Assembly: GCA_007695345.1 (NCBI GenBank)
Contig: REDZ01000119.1
Coordinates: 1-32,181 of the forward strand
Length of the DNA stretch: 32,181 bases
Direction of reading: 5' to 3'
Origin: Paracoccaceae bacterium
GTDB taxonomy: Bacteria; Pseudomonadota; Alphaproteobacteria; Rhodobacterales; Rhodobacteraceae
In this document: in pieces, positions 9,046 to 18,076 of the stretch
How the letters are laid out: the number at the start of each line of letters is the position of its first letter
How positions within the stretch are numbered: the stretch's first letter is position 1
Program-made: the position numbers and the translations under genes
Notes under the pieces: model-generated
The model's database searches: none
Told to the model about the DNA's origin: nothing
Seen by the model: the letters and a program-made list of their open reading frames with translations, nothing else

Positions 9046-9078
9046 CGCCCGGATGCAGCCAGCATCCGGGCGTTTTTT
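9046..9078 (+). terminator. intrinsic terminator after the acidic protein gene
   Basis: CGCCCGGATGC-AGCCA-GCATCCGGGCG perfect 11-bp stem followed by T6. Confidence 0.95.
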
Positions 9079-9084
9079 GTGCGT

Positions 9085-11124
9085 TCAGCCCCGACGCCGT
9101 CTGCGCCGCGTGCCGTCGTGTGTGCCGCCGCCGGTGTTGAAACTGACATCCGGCAGCGTCACCACCTGCGCCAGTTCGGGAAATGGGTCGGTGGCATGGG
9201 GCAGGGCGCTGGCGGCGACGAAATGCTCCTGAAAGCGCGGCTCGATGGCCGTCTCGATCTTGTGGATGCGGCGGACTGTCGCCTCTATCCCGGCGCGTGC
9301 GGCGCGGGAGCACAGTGCAATCCGTGCGCCAGTCCCGGCGGCATTGCCCGCGCTCGTGACCTTGTCCAGCCGCGCATCCGGGATCATGCCCAGCACCATC
9401 GCGTGTTTGGGACTGATATGAGCGCCAAAGGCGCCTGCCAGCACCACCCGGTCCACGCGGTCCGTGCCGATTTCATCCATCAGCAGGCGCGCGCCCGCAT
9501 AGAGCGCGGATTTCGCAAGCTGGATCGCCCGGATATCGCCCTGCGTGACCGCGATGCGCGGCCCGCCAGTACCGCTTGCATCATGGACAAGATAGGCATG
9601 GGTCCGCCCCTCTGGCTGGCAGCGCCACGTGCCGGTCTGATCCGGCCCGCCAATCAGCCCCGAGCGATCAACCAGCCCCGCCATGCGCATCTCGGCCACG
9701 GCCTCTATGATGCCCGATCCACAGATACCGGTGATACCGCTGGCCGCACTCGCCGCGGCAAAGCCCGGCTCGTCGGACCAAAGATCGCAGCCGATGATGC
9801 GAAAGCGCGGCTCCTTGGTCACAGGATCGATCTCGACGCGTTCAATCGCGCCGGGGGCCGCGCGCTGACCGGCGGATATCTGCGCGCCCTCGAATGCGGG
9901 TCCGGTGGGCGAGGAACAGGCCAGCACACGGCGACGGTCGCCCAGGAGTATCTCGGCATTGGTGCCCACATCGATCACCAGCACCAGATCATCCGACGTC
10001 TCGGGGCTTTCCGCCAGCGCCACAGCGGCGGCATCGGCGCCCACATGCCCGGCAATGCAGGGCAGCATGTAGATGCGCGCCGCCGGGTTCATCCCCCAGA
10101 GCGACAGATCACGTGCGCCAAAGTTCAGCGCCTCCGAGGTGGCCAGTGCAAAGGGGGCCTGGCCCAGCTCCACCGGGTCGATCCCCAGCAGCAGATGATG
10201 CATGACCGGGTTGCACACGATGACGGCCTCGACAATCTCGCGTGCGGTGATCCCGGCAGTGTCGCTGATTGCGCGGGTCAGGCTGTCAAGCCCCTCGCGC
10301 ACAGCGCGCGTCATCTCGACATCGCCGCCGGGGTTCATCATGGCGTAGCTGACGCGGCTCATCAGATCCTCGCCAAAGCGGATCTGCGGGTTCATCACCC
10401 CCTCCGAGGCCAGCACCTCGCCCGTGCGCAGATCGCACAGATGCGCCGCGATGGTGGTTGAACCCAGATCGATGGCCAGACCATAGAGCCCGCCCTCATA
10501 CATCCCCGGCCAGATATCCAGCACCCGGTGCGGGCCGGGCCGGTGGTCATTATGCAGCGCGACTGTCACTTGCCACGCGCCCGCGCGCAGGGCTGGTTGC
10601 AGCTTGCGCAGCACGTCCAGCCCGGCGGTGATCTCGGGGATGTCCCATTGTGTGCGCAACGCCTCTGCAAGCCGCTCGAAATCGCCCGAGGGCTCGTGCA
10701 TGTCAGGTTCCGACACCTCGACCAGATACAGGCGCGTTGCCGGGTCCATGATGACGGTGCGGGCCGTGGCCGCTTTGCGCACCACCTGTCGGTGGACCTG
10801 CGATTCGGGGGGAACATCGATCACGACATCGCCCATGATCTGCGCCTGACAGCCCAGACGGCGGCCATCGATCAGGCCGCGCTTGTCCTTGTAGCGCTGT
10901 TCGACCGCGTTCCAGTCCGACAGCGCGCCGTCAGCGACATGGACCCCGTGTTTGGCGAACTGACCGCTGCCCGGCGTGATCTGGCAGCGCGAACAGATGC
11001 CGCGCCCGCCGCAGACCGAATCCAGATCGACGCCAAGCTGGCGCGCAGCCGTCAGCACCGGTGTGCCTACCGGCACGCGGCCCCGCTTGCCCGAGGGGGT
11101 AAACACAACCAGTGCGTCGCGCAT
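9085..11124 (-). CDS. 2Fe-2S ferredoxin-domain/ASKHA (DUF4445) protein, RamA-like corrinoid-activation protein homologue
   Basis: 679 aa; CGGRGICSRC 2Fe-2S cluster motif, later GLAIDLGSTTIAAHLCDLRTGE and LVIDVGTNAEILLG, ASGITGICGSGIIEAVAEM ASKHA motifs. Confidence 0.88.
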   Translation of the reverse strand: MRDALVVFTPSGKRGRVPVGTPVLTAARQLGVDLDSVCGGRGICSRCQITPGSGQFAKHGVHVADGALSDWNAVEQRYKDKRGLIDGRRLGCQAQIMGDVVIDVPPESQVHRQVVRKAATARTVIMDPATRLYLVEVSEPDMHEPSGDFERLAEALRTQWDIPEITAGLDVLRKLQPALRAGAWQVTVALHNDHRPGPHRVLDIWPGMYEGGLYGLAIDLGSTTIAAHLCDLRTGEVLASEGVMNPQIRFGEDLMSRVSYAMMNPGGDVEMTRAVREGLDSLTRAISDTAGITAREIVEAVIVCNPVMHHLLLGIDPVELGQAPFALATSEALNFGARDLSLWGMNPAARIYMLPCIAGHVGADAAAVALAESPETSDDLVLVIDVGTNAEILLGDRRRVLACSSPTGPAFEGAQISAGQRAAPGAIERVEIDPVTKEPRFRIIGCDLWSDEPGFAAASAASGITGICGSGIIEAVAEMRMAGLVDRSGLIGGPDQTGTWRCQPEGRTHAYLVHDASGTGGPRIAVTQGDIRAIQLAKSALYAGARLLMDEIGTDRVDRVVLAGAFGAHISPKHAMVLGMIPDARLDKVTSAGNAAGTGARIALCSRAARAGIEATVRRIHKIETAIEPRFQEHFVAASALPHATDPFPELAQVVTLPDVSFNTGGGTHDGTRRRRRRG

Positions 11125-11208
11125 GCACGCCTCCTGCCACCTTGCCCCAGTTAACCGCAGCAGCAGCAGGGGGAAGGTCGGATCGCGGCATTGCAGACAA
11201 GAAAACCG

Positions 11209-11625
11209 TCAGCGGGCGACAAGAACCGACACAGGCGAATGACGCACCACCCGCGCCGCGGTCGAACCGATGAAATAATCGCTCATCCCTGGCTTGTGGC
11301 TGGCAATCATGATCAGATCGGCATGGCATTCCCCGGCGCAGGCGAGGATGTTTTCCGATGGCCGCCCGCCGCGAATGTCGATATCGACATTCTTTGCTTT
11401 CGCAGTCGAGGCCAGCGATTCAATCTGTTCGCGGATATCCTTGCGATGGGACATCAACTGTTCGCGCGAGATCGCGGCAGTCAGATAGGCGGGAATTTCA
11501 TCCATCACATGGACCAGCGTGATGCTGCCGTCAGCGTCTATCAGCTTGTTGGCTTGCTTGATCAGGGCGCGACTGGTCGCGCCCTTGTTGAACAGTGCCA
11601 CGGCGACAACGATGGACTTGTACAT
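11209..11625 (-). CDS. universal stress protein, UspA family (copy 1)
   Basis: 138 aa MYKSIVVAVALFNKGATSRALIKQ...ADLIMIASHKPGMSDYFIGSTAARVVRHSPVSVLVAR; ATP-binding G-x2-G-x9-G(S/T)-like segment. Confidence 0.93.
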   Translation of the reverse strand: MYKSIVVAVALFNKGATSRALIKQANKLIDADGSITLVHVMDEIPAYLTAAISREQLMSHRKDIREQIESLASTAKAKNVDIDIRGGRPSENILACAGECHADLIMIASHKPGMSDYFIGSTAARVVRHSPVSVLVAR

Positions 11626-11729
11626 CTGACCTCTCCCTGATCCGTTTTGTGCAAAACCGCCCGTCCAAAGCGGTTTGGGGCAGGATTGCACAGAGATGTG
11701 CGCATGGCAATCAACGCCTGCGCGGGCCG

Positions 11730-11762
11730 GGGCGGCACTCGATGTGCCGCACCCCGGCGATG
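11730..11762. other. intercistronic hairpin between usp copies 1 and 2
   Basis: GCCGGGG-CGGCAC-TCGAT-GTGCCG-CA-CCCCGGC: 13 bp of pairing with a 2-nt bulge; no T-tract. Confidence 0.5.
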
Positions 11763-11773
11763 CGCGGTCGCGA

Positions 11774-12184
11774 CTAGCGCGACACCAGTACCGACACCTG
11801 TGCATGGCGCACAATGCGCGACGCGGTCGAGCCGATGAAGAAATCACCAAAGCCGGGCTTGTGGCTGGCAATCATGATCAGATCGGCACCGATTTCCTGC
11901 GCCGTGCCCAGAATGCCGGCCGAAGGCTGGCCTTCGCGCACGACAATCTCGATATCCGACGCGCCACTGGCCAGCGCAGACATTTGTTCTTCGACATCGC
12001 GGCGGCGCGCAGTCAGATGCTCCTTCGGGATCGATGCGGCCACATAGCCCGGCACTTCGTCGATGACATGGACCAGCGTGATCTTGCCGCCCGTGTCCAG
12101 CATCTTGCGCGCACGCGCGATGGCGGCCTTGGTGGTGGCGCCTTCGCTGAAAAGGGCGGCTGCAATGAGGACGGATTTATACAT
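11774..12184 (-). CDS. universal stress protein, UspA family (copy 2)
   Basis: 136 aa MYKSVLIAAALFSEGATTKAAIAR...ADLIMIASHKPGFGDFFIGSTASRIVRHAQVSVLVSR. Confidence 0.93.
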   Translation of the reverse strand: MYKSVLIAAALFSEGATTKAAIARARKMLDTGGKITLVHVIDEVPGYVAASIPKEHLTARRRDVEEQMSALASGASDIEIVVREGQPSAGILGTAQEIGADLIMIASHKPGFGDFFIGSTASRIVRHAQVSVLVSR

Positions 12185-12214
12185 GGTCTGCTTCCTGTGT
12201 TCAGTTTCGGATAC

Positions 12215-12628
12215 TCAGCGCTCGACCAGCACGGAACATTGCGCGTGGCGTATCACGCGCGATGCGGTCGAGCCAATGAAATAATCGCCCAGACCGGGTT
12301 TGTGGCTGGCGATCATGACCAGATCGGCGTTGCTGTCTTCGGCAGCGCGCAGGATCTGTCTGGCGGGTGTGCCCCGGCGCACGTCATGGACGATGCGCAG
12401 GTCACGCGCGGGGTCGATCATGGCGCGCAGTTCTACCGCGGCTTCGGCGCGGCGGCGTTCGGCAAGATCGTCGGGCAGTTCGGCGGCAATGTATCCCGGC
12501 ACGTTTTCAAGCACATGGACCAGCCGGATTTCGCCGCCCCCGTCCAGCAGTTCCGTCGCGCGCGCCAGAAGCGCTTGCGCCTGCGCCGGGTGTTCAAGAT
12601 CGACAGCAACGATAATGCGGGCATACAT
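12215..12628 (-). CDS. universal stress protein, UspA family (copy 3)
   Basis: 137 aa MYARIIVAVDLEHPAQAQALLAR...ADLVMIASHKPGLGDYFIGSTASRVIRHAQCSVLVER. Confidence 0.93.
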   Translation of the reverse strand: MYARIIVAVDLEHPAQAQALLARATELLDGGGEIRLVHVLENVPGYIAAELPDDLAERRRAEAAVELRAMIDPARDLRIVHDVRRGTPARQILRAAEDSNADLVMIASHKPGLGDYFIGSTASRVIRHAQCSVLVER

Positions 12629-12678
12629 GGCAGGATCCTCCTGCGGGACTTTCTGCTACAGCGTGCACGGCACTGTCG

Positions 12679-12692
12679 TTGATTTCAATCAA
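12679..12692. promoter_or_regulatory. FNR/FnrL-type binding site
   Basis: TTGAT-TTCA-ATCAA, exact match to the FNR consensus TTGAT-N4-ATCAA, 51-64 bp upstream of the usp copy 3 start and in the divergent usp/glmU intergenic region. Confidence 0.75.
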
Positions 12693-12855
12693 ATCCTGCG
12701 AAAAAGGGATGCAGAACTCACCTTTGGAGACACGTTCTCCGTCGGGGCGGGGCAGTATTACGTGCTGAAATCAGTTGTGACCCTTTGCTCTCTTGCAGTT
12801 CGCGCCGGAACTGCGCATCACGCTGGGCAAAAGCGAATTACAAAGCAGGTCACAG

Positions 12856-14205
12856 ATGGCAGTGTCGCAGATCATTCTCGCCGCCGGGCAGGGCAGCCGC
12901 ATGCAGTCGGACCTGCCCAAGGTGCTGCATCTGCTGGCCGGGGTGCCGTTGGTCACGCATGCCCTGCGCGCAGGCCGCGCGCTGGCGCCCGAGCGTGTGG
13001 TGGTCGTGGTGGGCCATGGCAGCGCGCAGGTCGCGCGCGTGGTCGTGGCCGAGGATGAGAGCGCGCAGATCGCCCACCAGCCCGAGCAGAAGGGCACGGC
13101 CCATGCCGTCCTGCAGGCGCGCGCGGCGCTTGAGGGGCAGGCGGGCGATGTCATCGTGCTGTATGGCGACACGCCCTTTATCCGTCCCGAGACGCTGGAG
13201 CAGATGCAGGCAGCCCGCGCGGCCCATGACATCGTCGTGCTGGGCTTTGACGCTGCCGATCCCGGCCGTTACGGACGGCTTGTGACCGATGGCGACGCGC
13301 TGGAGCGGATCGTGGAGTTCAAGGACGCGACGGCCGAGGAACGCGCCATCACGCTGTGCAACAGCGGTGTGATCTGCGCCGACCGCGCGCTCATGTTCGA
13401 CCTGATCGACGCGGTGGGCAATGACAATGCGGCAGGCGAATACTACCTGACCGATATCATCGGGCTGGCCCGCGCGCGCGGGCTGTCGGCGGGCGTTGTG
13501 CGCTGCGCCGAGGCCGAGACGCTGGGCATCAATACCCGCGCGGAGCTTGCGCAGGCCGAAGCGGCCTTTCAGGCCCGCGCCCGCGCCGAGGCGCTGGAAA
13601 ACGGCGTCACGCTTAGCGCGCCCGACACGGTGATCTTCGCACAGGATACGGCGCTGGGGCGTGATTGCGTGGTGGAACCCTATGTCGTGTTCGGCCCCGG
13701 TGTGACAGTGGAAAGCGGGGCGACTGTCCGTGCCTTCAGCCATCTGGAAGGGGCGCATGTCAGTCAGGGCGCCGTGGTCGGACCCTATGCGCGCCTGCGC
13801 CCCGGCGCCGAACTGGCCGAGGATGTGCGCATCGGCAATTTCGTCGAGGTCAAGGCCGCGCAGATCGATGCGGGCGCCAAGGTCAACCACCTGTCCTATG
13901 TGGGCGATGCGCATGTGGGCGCAGGCGCCAATCTGGGCGCGGGGACCGTCACCTGCAATTATGACGGCGTGTTCAAGCACCATACAGAGATTGGTGCGGG
14001 CGCGTTCATCGGCTCGTCCACCATGCTGGTCGCGCCGGTGCGCGTGGGGGCAGAGGCGCTGACCGGCTCAGGGTCGGTCATCACGCAGGATGTGCCCGAT
14101 GGCGCGCTGGCACTGGGGCGTGGGCGGCAAGAAACGAAGCCGGGGCTGGGCAAGCGATTGATGGACCGGCTGCGCGCCGCCAAGATTTCAGGCAAGAAGG
14201 ATTAG
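12856..14205 (+). CDS. glmU: bifunctional UDP-N-acetylglucosamine pyrophosphorylase / glucosamine-1-phosphate N-acetyltransferase
   Basis: 449 aa from MAVSQIILAAGQGSRMQSDLPKVLHLLAG; C-terminal left-handed beta-helix repeats; VNHLSYVGDAHVGAGANLGAGTVTCNYDG. Confidence 0.97.
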   Translation: MAVSQIILAAGQGSRMQSDLPKVLHLLAGVPLVTHALRAGRALAPERVVVVVGHGSAQVARVVVAEDESAQIAHQPEQKGTAHAVLQARAALEGQAGDVIVLYGDTPFIRPETLEQMQAARAAHDIVVLGFDAADPGRYGRLVTDGDALERIVEFKDATAEERAITLCNSGVICADRALMFDLIDAVGNDNAAGEYYLTDIIGLARARGLSAGVVRCAEAETLGINTRAELAQAEAAFQARARAEALENGVTLSAPDTVIFAQDTALGRDCVVEPYVVFGPGVTVESGATVRAFSHLEGAHVSQGAVVGPYARLRPGAELAEDVRIGNFVEVKAAQIDAGAKVNHLSYVGDAHVGAGANLGAGTVTCNYDGVFKHHTEIGAGAFIGSSTMLVAPVRVGAEALTGSGSVITQDVPDGALALGRGRQETKPGLGKRLMDRLRAAKISGKKD

Positions 14206-14211
14206 AACAGC

Positions 14212-16029
14212 ATGTGCGGAATTATTGGTGTTCTGGGCAAGCACGAAGTCTCGCCCATCATTTACGATGCGCTGAAGCGGCTGGAATATCGCGGCTATGA
14301 TTCCGCCGGGATCGCCACGGTGAATGAGGGCACGCTGGACCGGCGGCGCGCGGTGGGCAAGCTGATCAACCTGTCCGATCTGCTGGTGCATCAGCCGCTG
14401 CCCGGTCGCGCGGGCATCGGGCACACGCGCTGGGCCACGCATGGCGGGCCGTCAGTGGCCAACGCGCATCCGCATCAGGCCGGGCGGGTTGCTGTTGTCC
14501 ATAACGGGATCATCGAGAATTTTCGCGCCCTGCGCAGTGAACTGACCGAGCAGGGTGTGGCCTTTGACAGCGAAACCGACACTGAAACCATCGTGCAGCT
14601 TGCCAGCCAGTATCTGTCGCAGGGCATGACCCCGGTTCAGGCCGCGCGCGCAACGCTCAAGCGGCTGGACGGGGCGTTCGCGCTGGCCTTTCTGTTCGAG
14701 GGCGAGGACGATCTGATCATCTGCGCGCGCCGCGGCTCGCCGCTCTGCATCGGGCATGGCACGGGCGAGATGTATCTGGGGTCGGACGCCATCGCGCTGG
14801 CCGAGATGACGGATCGCATCACCTATCTGGAAGAAGGCGACTGGGCCATCCTGACGCGCGATGGCGTGCAGATTTTCGATGCCGAGGATCATCAGACCAG
14901 CCGCCCGCTGACGCGGATCAATGCAGCACAGGCGCGGGTGGACAAATCCGGACACCGCCATTTCATGGCCAAGGAAATGGCCGAACAGCCCGCGATCCTG
15001 CAGGCGTCGATGGCCGCCTATTCAGGGCCGGGCGAAGGCGGGATCAACCTGCCCGAGGGGCTGGATTTCGCGCAGGCCGATCGGCTGATCCTTGTGGCCT
15101 GTGGCACGGCCTATTACGCCTGCCAGGTCGCAAAATACTGGTTCGAGCAATTCGCCGGGATACCGGTGGAACTGGATATTGCCTCGGAATTCCGCTACCG
15201 CCAGCCGGTTCTGGGCCGCGCGAACATGGCGATTTTCGTCAGCCAGTCGGGTGAGACGGCCGACACGCTTGCCGCGCTGCGCCATGTGCGCCCGCATGTG
15301 GGGCAGGTGGCGGCGGTCGTGAATGTGCCGACCTCGTCCATCGCGCGCGAAAGCGATGTGGTGCTGCCCATCCATGCCGGGCCGGAAATCGGTGTCGCCT
15401 CGACCAAGGCATTCACGGCGCAGATGCAGGTTCTGGCCCTTCTGGCGCTGGCGGCCGGGCGCGCGCGCGGGCATCTGGATGCGGATACCTTCGCCGCGCG
15501 GATGGATGATCTGCGCGCGGCACCGGGCTATATCGCACAAGCGCTGGACCGCGAGGATGACATCCGCCGCCTGACGGAAATGCTGTCCAAGGCGCGCGAC
15601 GTGCTGTTTCTGGGGCGCGGGGTGATGTATCCGCTGGCGCTGGAAGGGGCGCTGAAACTCAAGGAAATCAGCTATATCCACGCCGAAGCCTATGCCGCAG
15701 GCGAATTGAAGCACGGCCCCATCGCGCTGATCGACGAAGATATGCCCGTGATCGTGCTGGCCCCCCATGATGCGCTGTTCGAGAAAACCGCCTCGAACAT
15801 GCAGGAGGTGCTGGCGCGGCAGGGCAAGGTGCTGCTGATCTCGGATGCGCGTGGGCTGGAGGAAGCGGGCGAGGTGCCCTGGCGGCTGCAGATGCCCAGG
15901 GTGCCCGACCTGATCGCGCCCATGGTCTATGCCGTGCCTGCGCAACTGATCGCCTATCACACGGCGCTGCATCGTGGCACGGATGTGGACCAGCCGCGCA
16001 ATCTGGCGAAATCTGTTACTGTGGAATGA
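14212..16029 (+). CDS. glmS: glutamine--fructose-6-phosphate aminotransferase (isomerizing)
   Basis: 605 aa MCGIIGVLGKHEVSPIIYDALKRLEYRGYDSAGIA; SIS domains; C-terminal NLAKSVTVE. Confidence 0.98.
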   Translation: MCGIIGVLGKHEVSPIIYDALKRLEYRGYDSAGIATVNEGTLDRRRAVGKLINLSDLLVHQPLPGRAGIGHTRWATHGGPSVANAHPHQAGRVAVVHNGIIENFRALRSELTEQGVAFDSETDTETIVQLASQYLSQGMTPVQAARATLKRLDGAFALAFLFEGEDDLIICARRGSPLCIGHGTGEMYLGSDAIALAEMTDRITYLEEGDWAILTRDGVQIFDAEDHQTSRPLTRINAAQARVDKSGHRHFMAKEMAEQPAILQASMAAYSGPGEGGINLPEGLDFAQADRLILVACGTAYYACQVAKYWFEQFAGIPVELDIASEFRYRQPVLGRANMAIFVSQSGETADTLAALRHVRPHVGQVAAVVNVPTSSIARESDVVLPIHAGPEIGVASTKAFTAQMQVLALLALAAGRARGHLDADTFAARMDDLRAAPGYIAQALDREDDIRRLTEMLSKARDVLFLGRGVMYPLALEGALKLKEISYIHAEAYAAGELKHGPIALIDEDMPVIVLAPHDALFEKTASNMQEVLARQGKVLLISDARGLEEAGEVPWRLQMPRVPDLIAPMVYAVPAQLIAYHTALHRGTDVDQPRNLAKSVTVE

Positions 16030-16709
16030 CCACGGCCTCGGACCTGCTGGCAGAACTGCGCGCGCTGGGCGCGCCGGACAAGGCCGCCGAGATGGCGGCC
16101 TATCACAAGACAGCGCGCCCCTTTCTGGGCGTGTCCGCGCAGGTTCTGGATGAGCGCGCGCGCGCATTGCGCGGCAGTCTGACCTTGTGCCAGCGGCTCG
16201 ATTCCGCGCAGGCGCTCTGGGACAGTGATATTCACGAGGGCCGCATTCTGGCCGCCAAGTTGCTGACACAGGCGCGTATCCGCCCCGATGATACCGCCGT
16301 GTGGCAGATGATCACGGGCTGGGTGCCGCAATTCGACAGTTGGGCGCTGGCCGATCACGCGGCGATTGCCGGGGCCAAACGCCTGCAGGCTGTGCCCGCA
16401 AGGCTGCATGAGGTCGCGGGCTGGACGCAGGACCCGAACATCTGGGTGCGGCGTGCGGCGTTGGTGATGACGCTCCCCTATGCCCGGCTGGCGCATCCCA
16501 AGCCTGCGGAACTGGCGATACGCGCGCGGGTGCTGGAATGGGCGGCGGGATATGTGGCGGACCGGGATCGGTTCATCCAGAAAGCCGTTGCCTGGTGGCT
16601 GCGCGATCTCTCGCGCCGCGATCCCGAGGCCGTGCGCCATTTTCTCGATGGTCCGGGGCAGGGGCTGAGCAAACCTGCACGACGCGAGGCGCAGATACTG
16701 GTGTCATGA
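16026..16709 (+). CDS. DNA alkylation repair (AlkD-like HEAT repeat) protein
   Basis: 227 aa; helical repeats with DIHEGRILAAKLL, WVPQFDSWALADHAA, DPNIWVRRAALV, FIQKAVAWWLRDLSRRDP motifs; ATG overlaps the glmS stop (ATGA). Confidence 0.88.
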   Translation: MTTASDLLAELRALGAPDKAAEMAAYHKTARPFLGVSAQVLDERARALRGSLTLCQRLDSAQALWDSDIHEGRILAAKLLTQARIRPDDTAVWQMITGWVPQFDSWALADHAAIAGAKRLQAVPARLHEVAGWTQDPNIWVRRAALVMTLPYARLAHPKPAELAIRARVLEWAAGYVADRDRFIQKAVAWWLRDLSRRDPEAVRHFLDGPGQGLSKPARREAQILVS

Positions 16710-16763
16710 GCGCTGAAAGGATCGGGTAGTGCCGGACCGCAGACGCAGTTTGCGCCCCTTCCC

Positions 16764-17486
16764 TCAGCCGCGCAGGACCGCCAGCGCCTCGGCCAGATCC
16801 AGCTTGCCGTCATAAAGCGCCCGCCCCGAGATCGCCCCGTCAAGGCGCGCGCCGCAATCGCGCAGCGCGATCAGATCTTCCAGCCGTGACACCCCGCCTG
16901 ATGCGATGACCGGCACGCTGACCGCGCGCGCCAGCGCTGCCGTCGCTTCAACATTCGGGCCCTGCATCGCGCCGTCGCGGTTGATATCCGTGTAGATCAG
17001 CGCGGCGACGCCCGCATCCTCGAACCGGCGCGCCAGGTCGATCACGTCCATATCGGTTTCTTCGGCCCAACCGCGTGTTGCCACCCGGCCCTCGCGCGCA
17101 TCCACCCCCACGGCCACCTGGCCGGGAAAGGCCCGCGCCGCGTCGCGTACCAGATCAGGCGCTTCCACGGCGACTGTGCCCAGGATCACCCGGCGCAGTC
17201 CCTTGCCCAGCCAGTTCTCGATCGTGGCCATGTCGCGGATACCCCCGCCAAGCTGGCAGGGCAGATCGACGGCCCCAAGGATGGCCTCGACCGCCTCGGC
17301 ATTGACCGGGTTGCCGGCAAAGGCGCCGTTCAGATCGACCAGATGCAGCCATTCCGCCCCCTGCGCGGCAAAGCTGCGTGCCTGTTCTGCCGGCGCGTCG
17401 CTGAACACCGTCGCCTGATCCATCGCGCCTTTGTACAGACGCACGCATTGGCCGTCTTTCAGGTCAATCGCAGGATAAAGGATCAT
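16764..17486 (-). CDS. hisA: phosphoribosylformimino-5-aminoimidazole carboxamide ribotide isomerase
   Basis: 240 aa from [57 protein letters not shown] motifs. Confidence 0.95.
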   Translation of the reverse strand: MILYPAIDLKDGQCVRLYKGAMDQATVFSDAPAEQARSFAAQGAEWLHLVDLNGAFAGNPVNAEAVEAILGAVDLPCQLGGGIRDMATIENWLGKGLRRVILGTVAVEAPDLVRDAARAFPGQVAVGVDAREGRVATRGWAEETDMDVIDLARRFEDAGVAALIYTDINRDGAMQGPNVEATAALARAVSVPVIASGGVSRLEDLIALRDCGARLDGAISGRALYDGKLDLAEALAVLRG

Positions 17487-17608
17487 GACGCGCGCCTTTC
17501 GCATGGGGAACGCGCGCTTTCTAGCGCGGGGGCGCGCGCAGGAAAACCCCGGATCGCGCCCGCGCTTGGTGCTTGCGCCCAAGGCCAGCCCCGCGATAGC
17601 GTCGCGCG

Positions 17609-18076
17609 ATGACGCGCTTCCGCTCTTACATGCAACAGGCCATGGCCGAGGCCCGCGCCGCCGCCGCGCGCGGCGAGGTGCCTGTGGGCGCGGTCATCAT
17701 TGACCCGCAGGGCACAGTGCTGGCCGCCGCAGGCAACCGCACGCGAGAGCTGCGCGACCCCACCGCCCATGCCGAGATGCTGGCCATCCGCGCCGCCTGT
17801 GCCGCGCTGGGGCAGGAGCGGCTGACCGGCTGCGATATCCACGTCACGCTGGAGCCCTGCCCGATGTGCGCCGCTGCCATCGCCCATGCCCGGCTGCGGC
17901 GGTTGTATTATGCGGCGGCGGACCCGAAATCGGGCGGGGTGGGGCAGGGGCCGCGCGTCTTTGCCCATCCCCAATGCCACCATGTGCCAGACATCTATGA
18001 CGGGATCGACACGCAAGAGGCCGAGGCCCTGCTGCGCGATTTCTTTGCAGGGTTGCGGGGCGCGAGGCCATGCTGA
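17609..18076 (+). CDS. tadA: tRNA-specific adenosine deaminase
   Basis: 155 aa; HAEM and PCPMCAAAI zinc motifs, EVPVGAVI. Confidence 0.93.
   Translation: MTRFRSYMQQAMAEARAAAARGEVPVGAVIIDPQGTVLAAAGNRTRELRDPTAHAEMLAIRAACAALGQERLTGCDIHVTLEPCPMCAAAIAHARLRRLYYAAADPKSGGVGQGPRVFAHPQCHHVPDIYDGIDTQEAEALLRDFFAGLRGARPC

Noticed and set aside
8243-9313. 356-aa minus-strand Ser-rich ORF
   Set aside because: Mirror of the acidic repeat gene (Glu/Asp codons read as Ser on the opposite strand). The plus-strand frame has a signal anchor, sensible start and its own terminator.
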